Of a DNA stretch of 64,000 nt, positions 36,775 through 44,964 are shown one piece after another. The stretch covers positions 1 through 64,000 of the forward strand of contig JAGWNK010000007.1 of assembly GCA_028871345.1 (NCBI GenBank), read 5' to 3'. The translations under genes and the position numbers were made by a program. This stretch comes from Alphaproteobacteria bacterium (GTDB taxonomy: Bacteria; Pseudomonadota; Alphaproteobacteria; Micropepsales; Micropepsaceae). The notes below the pieces were generated by a model. It ran no database searches. It was given only the letters and a program-made list of their open reading frames with translations, and was not told the origin of the DNA. Positions within the stretch are counted from its first letter, which is position 1. Every line of letters begins with the position of its first letter.

Positions 36775-38187
36775 TTGTCAATTTGCAACCCTTTGCGGCG
36801 CCTCGGGCGCAGACTGGCCCGCGTCGTCCCTGCCCGTCCCGTGGCATTCGCGGTGGGATTCATAGGGGCCCTCTGCGCCTATGCGGCACCGGCCTCGGCC
36901 CAGGGGATATCTCTTCTTCAGGACACGGAAAGCGAGCGACTTCTGCACTCCTACGAAGACCCGATCCTCAAGGTGGCAGGCATCGACCCCACCGCCGTCA
37001 AGATTTATCTGGTCAACGATACCTCGCTGAACGCCTTTGTCGCCGAAGGACAAAATATCTTCGTCAACGTCGGGCTGTTCATACACCTGAAGAACCCCAA
37101 CGAGATCACCGGCGTCCTGGCGCATGAAACGGGACACATGGCCGGAGGCCACTTGACGCGGGATTCCGGAGCCATCGCGAAGGCCGAAATTCCCATGCTG
37201 CTGTCGATGGTCGTCGGTCTCGCCGCGGCCATTGCTGGCGCAGGGGAAGCTGGCATGATTTTGATGGGGGTGGGCCAAAGCGCCGCAGAGCATGAGTTTC
37301 TGAGTTTCAGCCGGGTCCAGGAGGCCACGGCCGACCAGATGGGACAGCGCTATATGCGCCTGACGCATCAATCCGGCGAAGGCATGGTGCATGTCTTCGA
37401 GCGGATGGCCGACGAGGCTGCGCTGGCCGGTATCGACGAGAAGCAGTTCGCCAGCGACCACCCTGCCGACCGCGACCGTGTGGCGCTGCTGCAGGAAGAG
37501 GCCGACGCTTCGCCGTATCGCGACGTTCCGGACAGCCCCCAGGCCGTCCACGCCTACGAGATGGTGAAAGCCAAGGTGATCGGTTTTCTGCTGCCGGTGA
37601 AGGAAGTGCTCGACCGCTACCCTACATCGGACCAGAGTGAGCCTGCGAGATATGCGCGCGCCATGGTCTATATGCGCCAACCCGATCTCCCCAAAGCCTT
37701 GGCCGAGATCACCAGCCTCATTAAGGACGAACCGAAGAACCCCTATTTCTACGAGATCCTCGGTCAGATTTACGTCTCGATGAGCCGGCCGCAGAAGGGC
37801 ATCGCACCCTATCAGACGAGCGTGAACCTGTTGCCGGATGCCCCGGAGCTACGGGTCTCCCTGGCCGCCGCACAGATTGCGACGGAAAACAAGGAATGGG
37901 AGAAGAAGGCCGTCGAGAACCTCAAGATCGCCCTCCAGCAGGACAACGAGGAGCCATTCGCCTGGTATGAGATAGCCCAGGCCTACAGTGACCTCGGCAA
38001 CGATCCCATGGCGAATCTGGCGACGGCGGAGCGGTACTATAGCGTCGGCGCGCTGCCGATGTCTGCTGTATTCGCCGTTCGGGCGCGCCAGAAGCTGAAC
38101 AAGGGTTCACCGGATTGGCAGCGCGCCAATGACATCATCGCCGTTGCGGAGGCTCAGGCCCCGCAGCGCGCTCGCGGGAACGAATGA
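36775..38187 (+). CDS. Periplasmic M48 metalloprotease with TPR repeats (BepA-like)
   Basis: About 470 residues. The start is taken as the TTG at 36775, eight bases after a strong gggggaggagag site; it yields a signal peptide ending PASAQG. Zinc motif is HETGH in LAHETGHMAGGH, with the third ligand Glu in RVQEATADQMG. The rest of the protein (about 260-460) is TPR-like (ARAMVYMRQPDLPKALAEI, NPYFYEILGQIYVSM, PFAWYEIAQAYSDLG). This is the architecture of BepA/YfgC, which acts in outer-membrane protein quality control. A DsbA-like gene begins one base after the stop. Confidence 0.92.
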   Translation: MSICNPLRRLGRRLARVVPARPVAFAVGFIGALCAYAAPASAQGISLLQDTESERLLHSYEDPILKVAGIDPTAVKIYLVNDTSLNAFVAEGQNIFVNVGLFIHLKNPNEITGVLAHETGHMAGGHLTRDSGAIAKAEIPMLLSMVVGLAAAIAGAGEAGMILMGVGQSAAEHEFLSFSRVQEATADQMGQRYMRLTHQSGEGMVHVFERMADEAALAGIDEKQFASDHPADRDRVALLQEEADASPYRDVPDSPQAVHAYEMVKAKVIGFLLPVKEVLDRYPTSDQSEPARYARAMVYMRQPDLPKALAEITSLIKDEPKNPYFYEILGQIYVSMSRPQKGIAPYQTSVNLLPDAPELRVSLAAAQIATENKEWEKKAVENLKIALQQDNEEPFAWYEIAQAYSDLGNDPMANLATAERYYSVGALPMSAVFAVRARQKLNKGSPDWQRANDIIAVAEAQAPQRARGNE

Positions 38188-38188
38188 C

Positions 38189-38932
38189 ATGAATCTGAAA
38201 CAGCAAGGCATCTCCGCTCTGGTGGGAGGCATCGCCGGGGCGGCTCTGGCACTGGCCGTAGTCGCGGCTGGCGTCTTCAGCTCGGGTCAAGCCGTCACCG
38301 ACTCCCGCATTCGCAGCTACCTCATGAGCCATCCTGATATCGTGATGGCCATGATCAATCAGGCTCAACTCAATCAGGCGCAGGACGAGGAGCGGCAGCA
38401 GCAGCAGGCGGTCGACAAGGTGGGCGCCAAGCGGTTCTTCGACCCGGCGGTGGCCTACGTCACGGGACCTGCCAACGCGAAGAACACCTTCGTCGAGTTC
38501 TTCGATTACAACTGCGTCCATTGCCGCAACTCCGTTGCCACCGTGAAGAAGTTCTATGAGGCCCACAGGTCGGATACGCGGTTTGCCTTCATCGACTATC
38601 CGATCTTCGGTGAGGAATCGACCGCCGCCGCGCAGATCGCGGTCGCCGCGCGCCAGCAGGGCGATCGCTATGTGCAGCTGCATTTTTCCCTGATGGGGGC
38701 GTCCGGTGAAGTCACCGGAGACGTGGCCTTCAAGAGCGCGCAGAGCCTGGGCTTCGACATGAAGAAGCTGATGACGGATGCGGGATCAACCGCGGCACAC
38801 CAGGACATCACCAGCGTGCACCGCCTCGGCGAAGAAGCGGCACTACAAGGGACGCCGACCTTCATCATCAACGGCAAGGTCCACAGCGGCGAGATCACGG
38901 ACGAGGAACTGGCCCAGCTCACGAAGAAATAG
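38189..38932 (+). CDS. DsbA-family thiol:disulfide oxidoreductase (ScsC/Com1-like)
   Basis: A 247-residue thioredoxin-fold protein, exported or membrane anchored through residues 8-30. An N-terminal helical segment (SHPDIVMAMINQAQLNQAQ) matches the ScsC/Com1-type oligomerisation region. Active site is CVHC in FFDYNCVHCRNSV and the cis-Pro loop is GTPTFIINGK. It should oxidise or isomerise disulfides in periplasmic proteins. It is one base after the M48 protease stop, so the two form an envelope quality-control operon. Confidence 0.92.
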   Translation: MNLKQQGISALVGGIAGAALALAVVAAGVFSSGQAVTDSRIRSYLMSHPDIVMAMINQAQLNQAQDEERQQQQAVDKVGAKRFFDPAVAYVTGPANAKNTFVEFFDYNCVHCRNSVATVKKFYEAHRSDTRFAFIDYPIFGEESTAAAQIAVAARQQGDRYVQLHFSLMGASGEVTGDVAFKSAQSLGFDMKKLMTDAGSTAAHQDITSVHRLGEEAALQGTPTFIINGKVHSGEITDEELAQLTKK

Positions 38933-38951
38933 GCTTTGCCGCGGCCCAGCG

Positions 38952-39941
38952 TCAGATCAACCCGGCGAGCGGACTCGAGGGATCGGCGTAGCGCTTCTTG
39001 GGCATGCGGCCCGCGAGATACGCCAGCCTTCCCGCCTCCACCGCGTGGCGCATGGCCGCCGCCATGGTCACGGGGTCCTTGGCCTCGGCGATGGCCGTGT
39101 TCATCAGCACACCGTCGCAGCCCAGCTCCATGGCAACCGTCGCATCGGACGCGGTGCCGACGCCGGCATCGACGATGACCGGCACCTTCGCCTCTTCGAC
39201 GATCAGCCGGATGCCGACGGGGTTCTGGACCCCGAGCCCCGAACCGATGGGCGCCGCCAATGGCATGATGGCGCAGGCTCCGATGTCCTCGAGTCGCTTG
39301 GCCATCAGGGGGTCGTCATTGCAGTAGACCATGACTTGGAAGCCCTCCTTGAGGAGAAGCTCCGTGGCCCGCAACGTCTCGATCATGTTGGGGTAAAGCG
39401 TCTTTTTGTCGCCGAGCACTTCGAGCTTGACGAGCGTCCAGCCGCCGGCTTCGCGCGCTAGGCGCAGGGTGCGCACGGCGTCTTCGCCGGTGAAGCACCC
39501 GGCGGTGTTCGGCAGGTAGGTGTACCGCTTGGGGTCGATGAAATCGCTCAACCGCTCCTGGCCCGGATCGGTGAGATTCACGCGGCGCACGGCGACGGTG
39601 ACCATCTCGGCCCCGCTGGCCTCAAGCGCCGCCGCGTTCATCGCGTAGGACTTGTATTTGCCGGTCCCGATGATCAGTCGCGACCGGAAGGTCCGGCCCG
39701 CGATCACCAGAGGCTTGTTCTCCGGCTTCGGTTCGTTGCCGCCGCCGATGAACTGGACGATCTCCAGCCTGTCGCCCTCGGCAAGGACCGTCGCGTCGTA
39801 CGCCGACCGCGGCACGACCTCCAGATTACGCTCCACGGCGATCTTGGCGGGGTCGAACCCCATGCCCTTGAGAAATACGGATAGGCTGACGGGTCCGCCC
39901 AGGTGGCGGGTCTCCCCATTGATAGTCACTGTCACGGCCAT
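38952..39941 (-). CDS. thiG: Fused sulfur carrier ThiS - thiazole synthase ThiG
   Basis: A 329-residue fusion. Residues 1-68 are a ThiS beta-grasp domain ([12 protein letters not shown] to [12 protein letters not shown]). Residues 74-329 are ThiG, a TIM-barrel thiazole synthase with the Schiff-base Lys172 in [20 protein letters not shown] and the phosphate-binding [11 protein letters not shown]. In unfused systems the ThiS C-terminal Gly-Gly is thiocarboxylated; here GGG (66-68) is internal. Fusions of this kind occur in other proteobacteria. ATG 39941; no TPP riboswitch was recognised in the 81-base gap to aroQ. Confidence 0.93.
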   Translation of the reverse strand: MAVTVTINGETRHLGGPVSLSVFLKGMGFDPAKIAVERNLEVVPRSAYDATVLAEGDRLEIVQFIGGGNEPKPENKPLVIAGRTFRSRLIIGTGKYKSYAMNAAALEASGAEMVTVAVRRVNLTDPGQERLSDFIDPKRYTYLPNTAGCFTGEDAVRTLRLAREAGGWTLVKLEVLGDKKTLYPNMIETLRATELLLKEGFQVMVYCNDDPLMAKRLEDIGACAIMPLAAPIGSGLGVQNPVGIRLIVEEAKVPVIVDAGVGTASDATVAMELGCDGVLMNTAIAEAKDPVTMAAAMRHAVEAGRLAYLAGRMPKKRYADPSSPLAGLI

Positions 39942-39983
39942 AAAGCCTTTTCCCGATTGCTGTTTGCCTAACCCCGTTTGCCC

Positions 39984-40011
39984 ATTATAAAGCCCGGGCC
40001 GAACGTATGAA
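39984..40011 (-). promoter_or_regulatory. Possible promoter of thiSG
   Basis: Minus strand carries a perfect TATAAT (39989-39984), 16 bases after a weak TTCATA (40011-40006). Position, 43 bases upstream of the thiSG ATG, is suitable. The -35 is poor. Confidence 0.35.
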
Positions 40012-40022
40012 CGGAGCCATTC

Positions 40023-40487
40023 TTGGCCAAGAAACCGACGGCCCCGCCGATATATGTCCTCAATGGCCCGAACCTCAACCTTCTCGGACTGCGCGAACCG
40101 GAAATCTATGGTCGCACCACGTTGGAGGAGATCGGGAAGATGGTGGCGGACAGGGCCAAGACGCACGGCCTGTCGGTCGTGTTCCGCCAGTCGAATCACG
40201 AGGGCCAACTGGTGGATTGGATTCAGGAAGCCCGGACGAAATCGGCGGCTATCCTCATCAACGGGGGCGCTTACTCCCACACCTCGCTGGCCATCCACGA
40301 TGCCTTGCGGGCCGTGGACGTGCCCGTCATCGAAGTCCATCTCTCCAACCCCCAGGCGCGGGAGGAATTCCGGCACCATTCGCGCATCAGCCCCGTGGCA
40401 AAGGGCGTGATCGTGGGGTTTGGGGCGCAGGGTTACCTGCTGGCGGTGGACGCCGCGGCTTCATTGGTCAAAAGGATAGGTGCATGA
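40023..40487 (+). CDS. aroQ: 3-dehydroquinate dehydratase, type II
   Basis: Dodecameric type II dehydroquinase of 154 residues catalysing step three of the shikimate pathway. Signatures are [18 protein letters not shown], the Arg/Tyr active loop, [29 protein letters not shown] and [19 protein letters not shown]. The start is TTG (40023) with ggag seven bases upstream; the nearby ATG at 40007 is in another frame. The stop overlaps the accB start (ATGA), making an aroQ-accB-accC operon. Confidence 0.95.
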   Translation: MAKKPTAPPIYVLNGPNLNLLGLREPEIYGRTTLEEIGKMVADRAKTHGLSVVFRQSNHEGQLVDWIQEARTKSAAILINGGAYSHTSLAIHDALRAVDVPVIEVHLSNPQAREEFRHHSRISPVAKGVIVGFGAQGYLLAVDAAASLVKRIGA

Positions 40488-40990
40488 GCATGAAGGACGT
40501 GAAATCGATCGGCGCGCGCATTGCGACGGGAGGCAAGGCCAGGTCGCTGCCCAGCATCGATGCGGCTGCGATCCGCGAACTCGCCGAACTGCTCACCCAG
40601 ACCGGGCTGACGGAGATCGAGATCGAGCAGGCGGGTTCCAGGCTGCGCGTCGCCCGGCAATCGGGTGGTACCGTCTTTGCGGAGGCTCCGCCGCGCGCCG
40701 TGTCCTCGTCTGCTCCGGCCGCTCCTGAGGCTCCGGCAGCGAGCAAAGGCCCGCACCCCGGCGCCGTGCCGTCGCCGATGGTCGGCACGGTCTACGTCGC
40801 CCCCGAACCGGGCAAGCCCCCGTTCGTGAAAGTCGGCGACACGGTCCAGGAGGGCGACACCTTGCTTATCGTGGAAGCCATGAAGACCATGAACCCGATC
40901 CTGGCGCCGCGCGGAGGCAAGGTCGCCGAGATCTGCATCCACGATGCGGAACCCGTCGAGTTCGGTCAGACGCTGCTCATCATCTCCTGA
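40484..40990 (+). CDS. accB: Biotin carboxyl carrier protein of acetyl-CoA carboxylase
   Basis: BCCP of 168 residues. An N-terminal dimerisation region (about 20-60) is followed by an Ala/Pro-rich linker (65-92) and the biotinyl domain (93-168) with biotinylated Lys134 in VEAMKTMN. It shuttles carboxyl groups from AccC to the transcarboxylase in the first step of fatty-acid synthesis. ATG 40484 overlaps aroQ; the stop overlaps the accC start by one base. Confidence 0.96.
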   Translation: MSMKDVKSIGARIATGGKARSLPSIDAAAIRELAELLTQTGLTEIEIEQAGSRLRVARQSGGTVFAEAPPRAVSSSAPAAPEAPAASKGPHPGAVPSPMVGTVYVAPEPGKPPFVKVGDTVQEGDTLLIVEAMKTMNPILAPRGGKVAEICIHDAEPVEFGQTLLIIS

Positions 40991-42336
40991 TGTTCGACAA
41001 GATCCTCATCGCAAACCGTGGCGAGATCGCGCTCCGCATCAACCGCGCCTGCAAGGAGATGGGCATCTCGACGGTCGCCGTGCACTCCACGGCCGACGCC
41101 GACGCTATGCATGTGCGGCTGGCGGACGAGAGCGTCTGTATCGGCCCTCCCCCGGCGGCCCAGTCCTATCTGAACATCCCGGCCATCATTTCGGCCTGTG
41201 AGATCACTGGCGCCCAGGCCATCCATCCGGGATACGGCTTCCTCTCCGAGAACGCCCGCTTCGCCGAGATCATCAAGGAGCATGGCATCACCTTCATCGG
41301 GCCGGAGCCGGAACACATTCGCCTGATGGGCGACAAGATCGCGGCCAAGCAGGCGGTGCAGGCCGTCGGTATTCCCACCGTACCCGGCTCCGACGGGGCG
41401 GTCGGCTCCGACGAGGACGCTTTGCGCACGGCGGAAGCCATCGGCTATCCCGTTCTGATCAAAGCCACGGCTGGCGGCGGCGGACGCGGCATGAAGGTGG
41501 CGCAGAAGCCGGCCGATCTGAGACTGGCGCTCACCACCGCGCGGGCCGAGGCCAAGAGCGCCTTCGGGAACGACGCGGTCTACATGGAGAAGTACCTGCA
41601 GCAGCCGCGCCATATCGAGGTGCAGGTCCTAGCCGATGCCGCCGGCCATGTCGTGCACCTTGGCGAGCGCGATTGCTCGCTCCAGAGGCGTCATCAGAAG
41701 GTTTGGGAAGAAGCCGGCAGTCCCGCCCTCAACGCGGAGCAGCGCAGCGAAATCGGCTCCGTGGTGACGACGGCGCTCGAGAAGCTCGGTTATCTCGGCG
41801 CCGGCACGATCGAATTCCTCTTCGAGGAGGGTCGCTTCTATTTCATCGAAATGAACACCCGCCTGCAGGTCGAGCACCCGGTGAGCGAGGCCATCACCGG
41901 GATCGACGTGGTGCGCGAGCAGATTCGCATTGCCAGCGGCGCACCTCTGGAGATCACGCAGAAGGACATCACTTTCGCGGGTCACGCCATAGAGTGCCGC
42001 ATCAACGCCGAGAATCCCTTCACGTTCCAGCCGTCACCTGGCCTCATCACGCAATTCCACACGCCGGGCGGCCTCGGCGTGCGCTTCGATTCCGCGATCT
42101 ATTCGGGTTACCGCATCCCTCCCTATTACGACAGTCTGGCCGGCAAGCTGATCGTCCACGGCAAGACGCGCAACGAATGCCTGATGCGCCTGCGCCGCGC
42201 CCTGGATGAACTCGTCGTCGGCGGCATCGAGACGACCATCCCCTTGTTCCAGCACTTGGTGCGCGAGAACGATATCCTCAACGGCGAGTACAACATCCAC
42301 TGGCTGGAACATTACCTGGCGAAAAAGGGCTCTTAA
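40990..42336 (+). CDS. accC: Biotin carboxylase subunit of acetyl-CoA carboxylase
   Basis: ATP-grasp enzyme of 448 residues carboxylating the biotin on AccB with bicarbonate and ATP. Features are [16 protein letters not shown], the glycine-rich lid [37 protein letters not shown] and the active-site [18 protein letters not shown]. Length and ends match the family. The ATG shares a base with the accB stop (TGATG). Confidence 0.97.
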   Translation: MFDKILIANRGEIALRINRACKEMGISTVAVHSTADADAMHVRLADESVCIGPPPAAQSYLNIPAIISACEITGAQAIHPGYGFLSENARFAEIIKEHGITFIGPEPEHIRLMGDKIAAKQAVQAVGIPTVPGSDGAVGSDEDALRTAEAIGYPVLIKATAGGGGRGMKVAQKPADLRLALTTARAEAKSAFGNDAVYMEKYLQQPRHIEVQVLADAAGHVVHLGERDCSLQRRHQKVWEEAGSPALNAEQRSEIGSVVTTALEKLGYLGAGTIEFLFEEGRFYFIEMNTRLQVEHPVSEAITGIDVVREQIRIASGAPLEITQKDITFAGHAIECRINAENPFTFQPSPGLITQFHTPGGLGVRFDSAIYSGYRIPPYYDSLAGKLIVHGKTRNECLMRLRRALDELVVGGIETTIPLFQHLVRENDILNGEYNIHWLEHYLAKKGS

Positions 42337-42367
42337 GCGGGCGACTCTCCTGCGTTAGTCTCCCGCC

Positions 42368-43099
42368 ATGCACGCGCCGCGGCTTTCGCCCGAGATCGTC
42401 CTTCGTGCCTATGCCGAGGGGCTGTTCCCGATGGCACAGAGCCGCAACGATCCGACCCTCTATTGGGTCTCGCCGGATCGCCGCGGAATCTTTCCGCTGG
42501 GCGAATTCCATGTTCCCAAGCGGCTGGCCCGCACGGTGCGTTCCGACAAGTTCATGGTGACCGTCGACACGGCGTTCGCCGAAGTGATGCGGGCCTGCGC
42601 GGAGCCGGCGCCCGGACGCGAGGATACCTGGATCAACGATGAGATCCTGCGGCTCTACATCGCCCTGCATGGCAGCGGGCATGCCCATTCGGTCGAGAGC
42701 CGGATTGACGGCCGTCTGGTGGGCGGGCTCTACGGGGTGCAGCTGGGGAGTGCGTTCTTCGGCGAAAGCATGTTCTCGACGGAAACCGACGCCAGCAAGG
42801 TCGCCCTCGTCCACCTGGTAGCCCGGCTCAAGGCGGGCGGTTTCCAGCTACTCGACGCCCAATTCCTGACCTCGCATCTGGCGCGTTTCGGGGCCGTCGA
42901 AATCCCCCGCGCCCGCTATTTGAAGCTGTTGGGCAGGGCCCTTGTGGCCCAAGCCTACTGGCCCGCGTCTTCAGGCAGCGTCGGCATGGCTTCGTTGGCA
43001 CCCGCATTGGGCGACACCGGCCTGACCGGCGCCGAGGTGACGACGGCCGGCTGCTGGCCTGGAGCGTTGGTAATGCAGCTGATCGCCCAGACGTCGTAG
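42368..43099 (+). CDS. aat: Leucyl/phenylalanyl-tRNA-protein transferase
   Basis: Aat, 243 residues, adds Leu or Phe to proteins with basic N-termini, marking them for ClpAP. Conserved [64 protein letters not shown] and [16 protein letters not shown]. The core ends near residue 210; the last about 35 residues are Gly/Ala/Thr-rich and overlap the convergent DUF2155 gene by 145 bases. The overlap may mean that the 3' end is an extension. Confidence 0.93.
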   Translation: MHAPRLSPEIVLRAYAEGLFPMAQSRNDPTLYWVSPDRRGIFPLGEFHVPKRLARTVRSDKFMVTVDTAFAEVMRACAEPAPGREDTWINDEILRLYIALHGSGHAHSVESRIDGRLVGGLYGVQLGSAFFGESMFSTETDASKVALVHLVARLKAGGFQLLDAQFLTSHLARFGAVEIPRARYLKLLGRALVAQAYWPASSGSVGMASLAPALGDTGLTGAEVTTAGCWPGALVMQLIAQTS

Positions 43100-43650
43100 A
43101 GCGGGTGTTGCATCGCGTTCAGGGCGGGGCTCGAAGCATACATCCAGCCGGAGAACGCGCGCCGCTCTGGCTTGTCCGGACGATGGTCGTCGATCTGCAG
43201 GAAAGCGGACGTCTCCGGCGTCTCGCTCGGCGGCGTCGAATAGCAGCTGCGGGCCGTGATCGTCAGGGTTGCAAAATGCACCGGGACGTTGAGCGGGGCC
43301 ATGATCGTGATGGCCTTGCCGGTGATCTTGTCGAGCGCCCGCAGTTCGAGAACTGCATGCTCCGTCGCTTGGCTGGGCGCGGGTGCACTCGCCGCGGTTG
43401 CGGCCGGCGCGCCCGCAGCATCGGGTGGGACGGTCGACCCGGGTGCTGTGGCCGGGGCAACGGCGGGCGCCGCGGTCGTTGCGGCCGGGACAGCAGCGGG
43501 CGCCGCAGTCGTTGTGGCAGGGCCCGCGGCAGGCGCAGGAGTCGAGGTCTGGGACATCGGCATGCTGACCGTGCCGGACGAGTCCTGGGCCTCGGCCGCA
43601 GCAATGACGGCCAGGACCGACGACAATGCAAGAACGGATACGCGTTTCAT
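42955..43650 (-). CDS. Exported DUF2155 protein
   Basis: A 231-residue protein with a signal peptide (about residues 1-21), an Ala/Pro/Thr-rich low-complexity linker (30-95) and a C-terminal DUF2155 domain (about 97-205). The domain contains [62 protein letters not shown]; two cysteines may pair. DUF2155 is confined largely to alphaproteobacteria and has no known function. The ATG overlaps the MlaD-like stop (ATGA). The last about 48 codons overlap aat on the other strand. Confidence 0.88.
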   Translation of the reverse strand: MKRVSVLALSSVLAVIAAAEAQDSSGTVSMPMSQTSTPAPAAGPATTTAAPAAVPAATTAAPAVAPATAPGSTVPPDAAGAPAATAASAPAPSQATEHAVLELRALDKITGKAITIMAPLNVPVHFATLTITARSCYSTPPSETPETSAFLQIDDHRPDKPERRAFSGWMYASSPALNAMQHPLYDVWAISCITNAPGQQPAVVTSAPVRPVSPNAGANEAMPTLPEDAGQ

Positions 43651-44135
43651 GGCTTCGGTGTGGCCGGGGTCGGACCTGTGTTGTTGTTCGTGCCGGAACT
43701 CGTGCTGCTGCCGACGAACCGGGACAACAGGCCCATCATGTCGATGGAGCCCTGGGTGTTGCGGATGACGCCGCCCGGCGGGAGCATCTTATCGCTGCCG
43801 CCCGGCGAGATCGACAAATATGAGCTGCCCAAGAGGCCGGAAGACGTCACAACCAGCGACGAGTCGTCGGGAACCTTCACGTCGCTATGGATGTCCATGT
43901 GGACGGTGACCAGGTAGTTCGCATCGAGCGTCATGGCCGAAACCGTGCCCACCTTGATCCCCGACAACCGGATATCGGTGCCCACGGCGATGCCGTCTAC
44001 CCGTGGCATCTTCGCCGTCAGCTCATAGCCCGACATGTTGGTGGCGCCCGTCGCGCGATAGGCGAACACGACGAAGAGCACCGCGACCGCGATGACGACG
44101 GCGCCGATCAGGGATTCCACCGTGTCGTTATGCAT
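43647..44135 (-). CDS. mlaD: MlaD/MCE-domain protein, single MCE, membrane anchored
   Basis: A 162-residue protein with a membrane helix (about residues 8-28) and one MCE domain (about 35-125: GYELTAKMPRVDGIAVGTDIRLSGIKVGTVS, LVVTSSGLLGSSYLSISPGG), then a Ser/Thr/Pro/Asn tail. This is the MlaD plan: the periplasmic ring that moves phospholipids between the outer membrane and an MlaFE ABC transporter. No mlaE, mlaF, mlaB or mlaC lies here, so partners must be elsewhere. The ATG at 44135 overlaps the NDUFA12-like gene by 8 bases. Confidence 0.9.
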   Translation of the reverse strand: MHNDTVESLIGAVVIAVAVLFVVFAYRATGATNMSGYELTAKMPRVDGIAVGTDIRLSGIKVGTVSAMTLDANYLVTVHMDIHSDVKVPDDSSLVVTSSGLLGSSYLSISPGGSDKMLPPGGVIRNTQGSIDMMGLLSRFVGSSTSSGTNNNTGPTPATPKP

Positions 44136-44520
44136 GCGGACTCCATGGTTCGTAATCGCCGGTTGCCGCGGCACGAATGCCGCCGCGCACCAGGCTGCCG
44201 GCGGGGCGATAGGCGCCCTCGGTGCCGGTCAGGTTGGGCTGGTGCTGCTTTTCCCAGCCGCGCTGGGGAGCGGCTGAACGAGGCGGCTCCTGGACGGTCT
44301 TCCGCAGCCAGCTGTACCAGTCGGCCGGCACCCGGGATGCCTCCACCGTGCCTTTGAAGAGTACCCAGCGGCGGCTGCCCTCTTTGTTCTGGTAGTACCG
44401 GTTGCCGAACGAATCTGTCCCCACACGGACCCCGTGAAGGCGCGTGGACAACAGGGTTCCCGGCGTGGCGTTGTTCCACCACGTGAAAATCAGTCTGAAC
44501 AACAGCTTTACGAAGCCCAT
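44128..44520 (-). CDS. NADH:ubiquinone oxidoreductase 17.2 kDa subunit (NDUFA12 family)
   Basis: A 130-residue homologue of the mitochondrial complex I accessory subunit NDUFA12. The signature is LLSTRLHGVRVGTDSFGNRYYQNKE, WVLFKG, and VPADWYSWL, followed by a Pro/Gln-rich tail ending in GDYEPWSP. Restricted to alphaproteobacteria and mitochondria, so a strong lineage mark. Probably a peripheral complex I subunit or assembly factor. First gene of the NDUFA12-mlaD-DUF2155 operon. Confidence 0.95.
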   Translation of the reverse strand: MGFVKLLFRLIFTWWNNATPGTLLSTRLHGVRVGTDSFGNRYYQNKEGSRRWVLFKGTVEASRVPADWYSWLRKTVQEPPRSAAPQRGWEKQHQPNLTGTEGAYRPAGSLVRGGIRAAATGDYEPWSPHA

Positions 44521-44964
44521 GCGCAGGTTCCGATCCCGAGATTCGCCGGACTATAGTGGTCCTCGCGCGCAATCGCCAAGCGGATGAAGGCCCACGTTCT
44601 GTCGCGCCTCCCCAACCATCCACAGAGGACTCACAAACGGGGGTGCGACCTGTGCGTCATCATATCGAAAAAATTTTCTGCGCGATTCCCGAACCCCGCT
44701 TGACTCCCGGGTTTTGGACAAGCGGTTAAGACACTGGATGTGGTAGGTAAGACTTCGTTTACCACTTAGCGCTTGCGCACCTTCTCTCCCAAGGACAATA
44801 CTTTGTCCCTGTCGCGCTTCGCGACACCAAATCTGGCGGACGAAACTAGGACTAGCCGCTGGGGTTCCTGCCGCACAGGCGAAACTCCGCGGAGAGCAGA
44901 ACTGTCCCCAAAATGGTGGCGCAAGACGACTGAGGATCGGCTCTAGGACCTACTTGGGGGTTTT
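44521..44964 (+). other. 444-base non-coding region: structured nrdJ leader
   Basis: No gene is supported. The region is lower in GC than its surroundings. Two adjacent hairpins occur on the plus strand: GGACAA-TACT-TTGTCC (44793-44808) and TGTCGCG-CTT-CGCGACA (44810-44826). A TTGACT (44700-44705) could be a -35 but has no good -10. ACACTGGATGTGGTA at 44731-44745 resembles an NrdR box only weakly. I could not recognise a cobalamin riboswitch core. The nrdJ ATG at 44965 follows a cttggggg site. Confidence 0.4.

Noticed and set aside
39942-40022. TPP riboswitch upstream of thiSG
   Set aside because: The gap is only 81 bases and lacks the CTGAGA and ACCTGATC thi-box elements.
44731-44776. Pair of NrdR boxes (44731-44745 and about 44761-44776)
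   Set aside because: The first matches the consensus at about 10 of 16 positions and the second is poorer; the spacing of about 30 bases is suggestive only, so I list it just as a weak candidate in the leader entry.
44581-44960. Cobalamin riboswitch upstream of nrdJ
   Set aside because: CCTGCCGC near 44868 recalls the end of a B12 box, but the rest of the box and the core elements could not be aligned. A covariance-model scan would decide.
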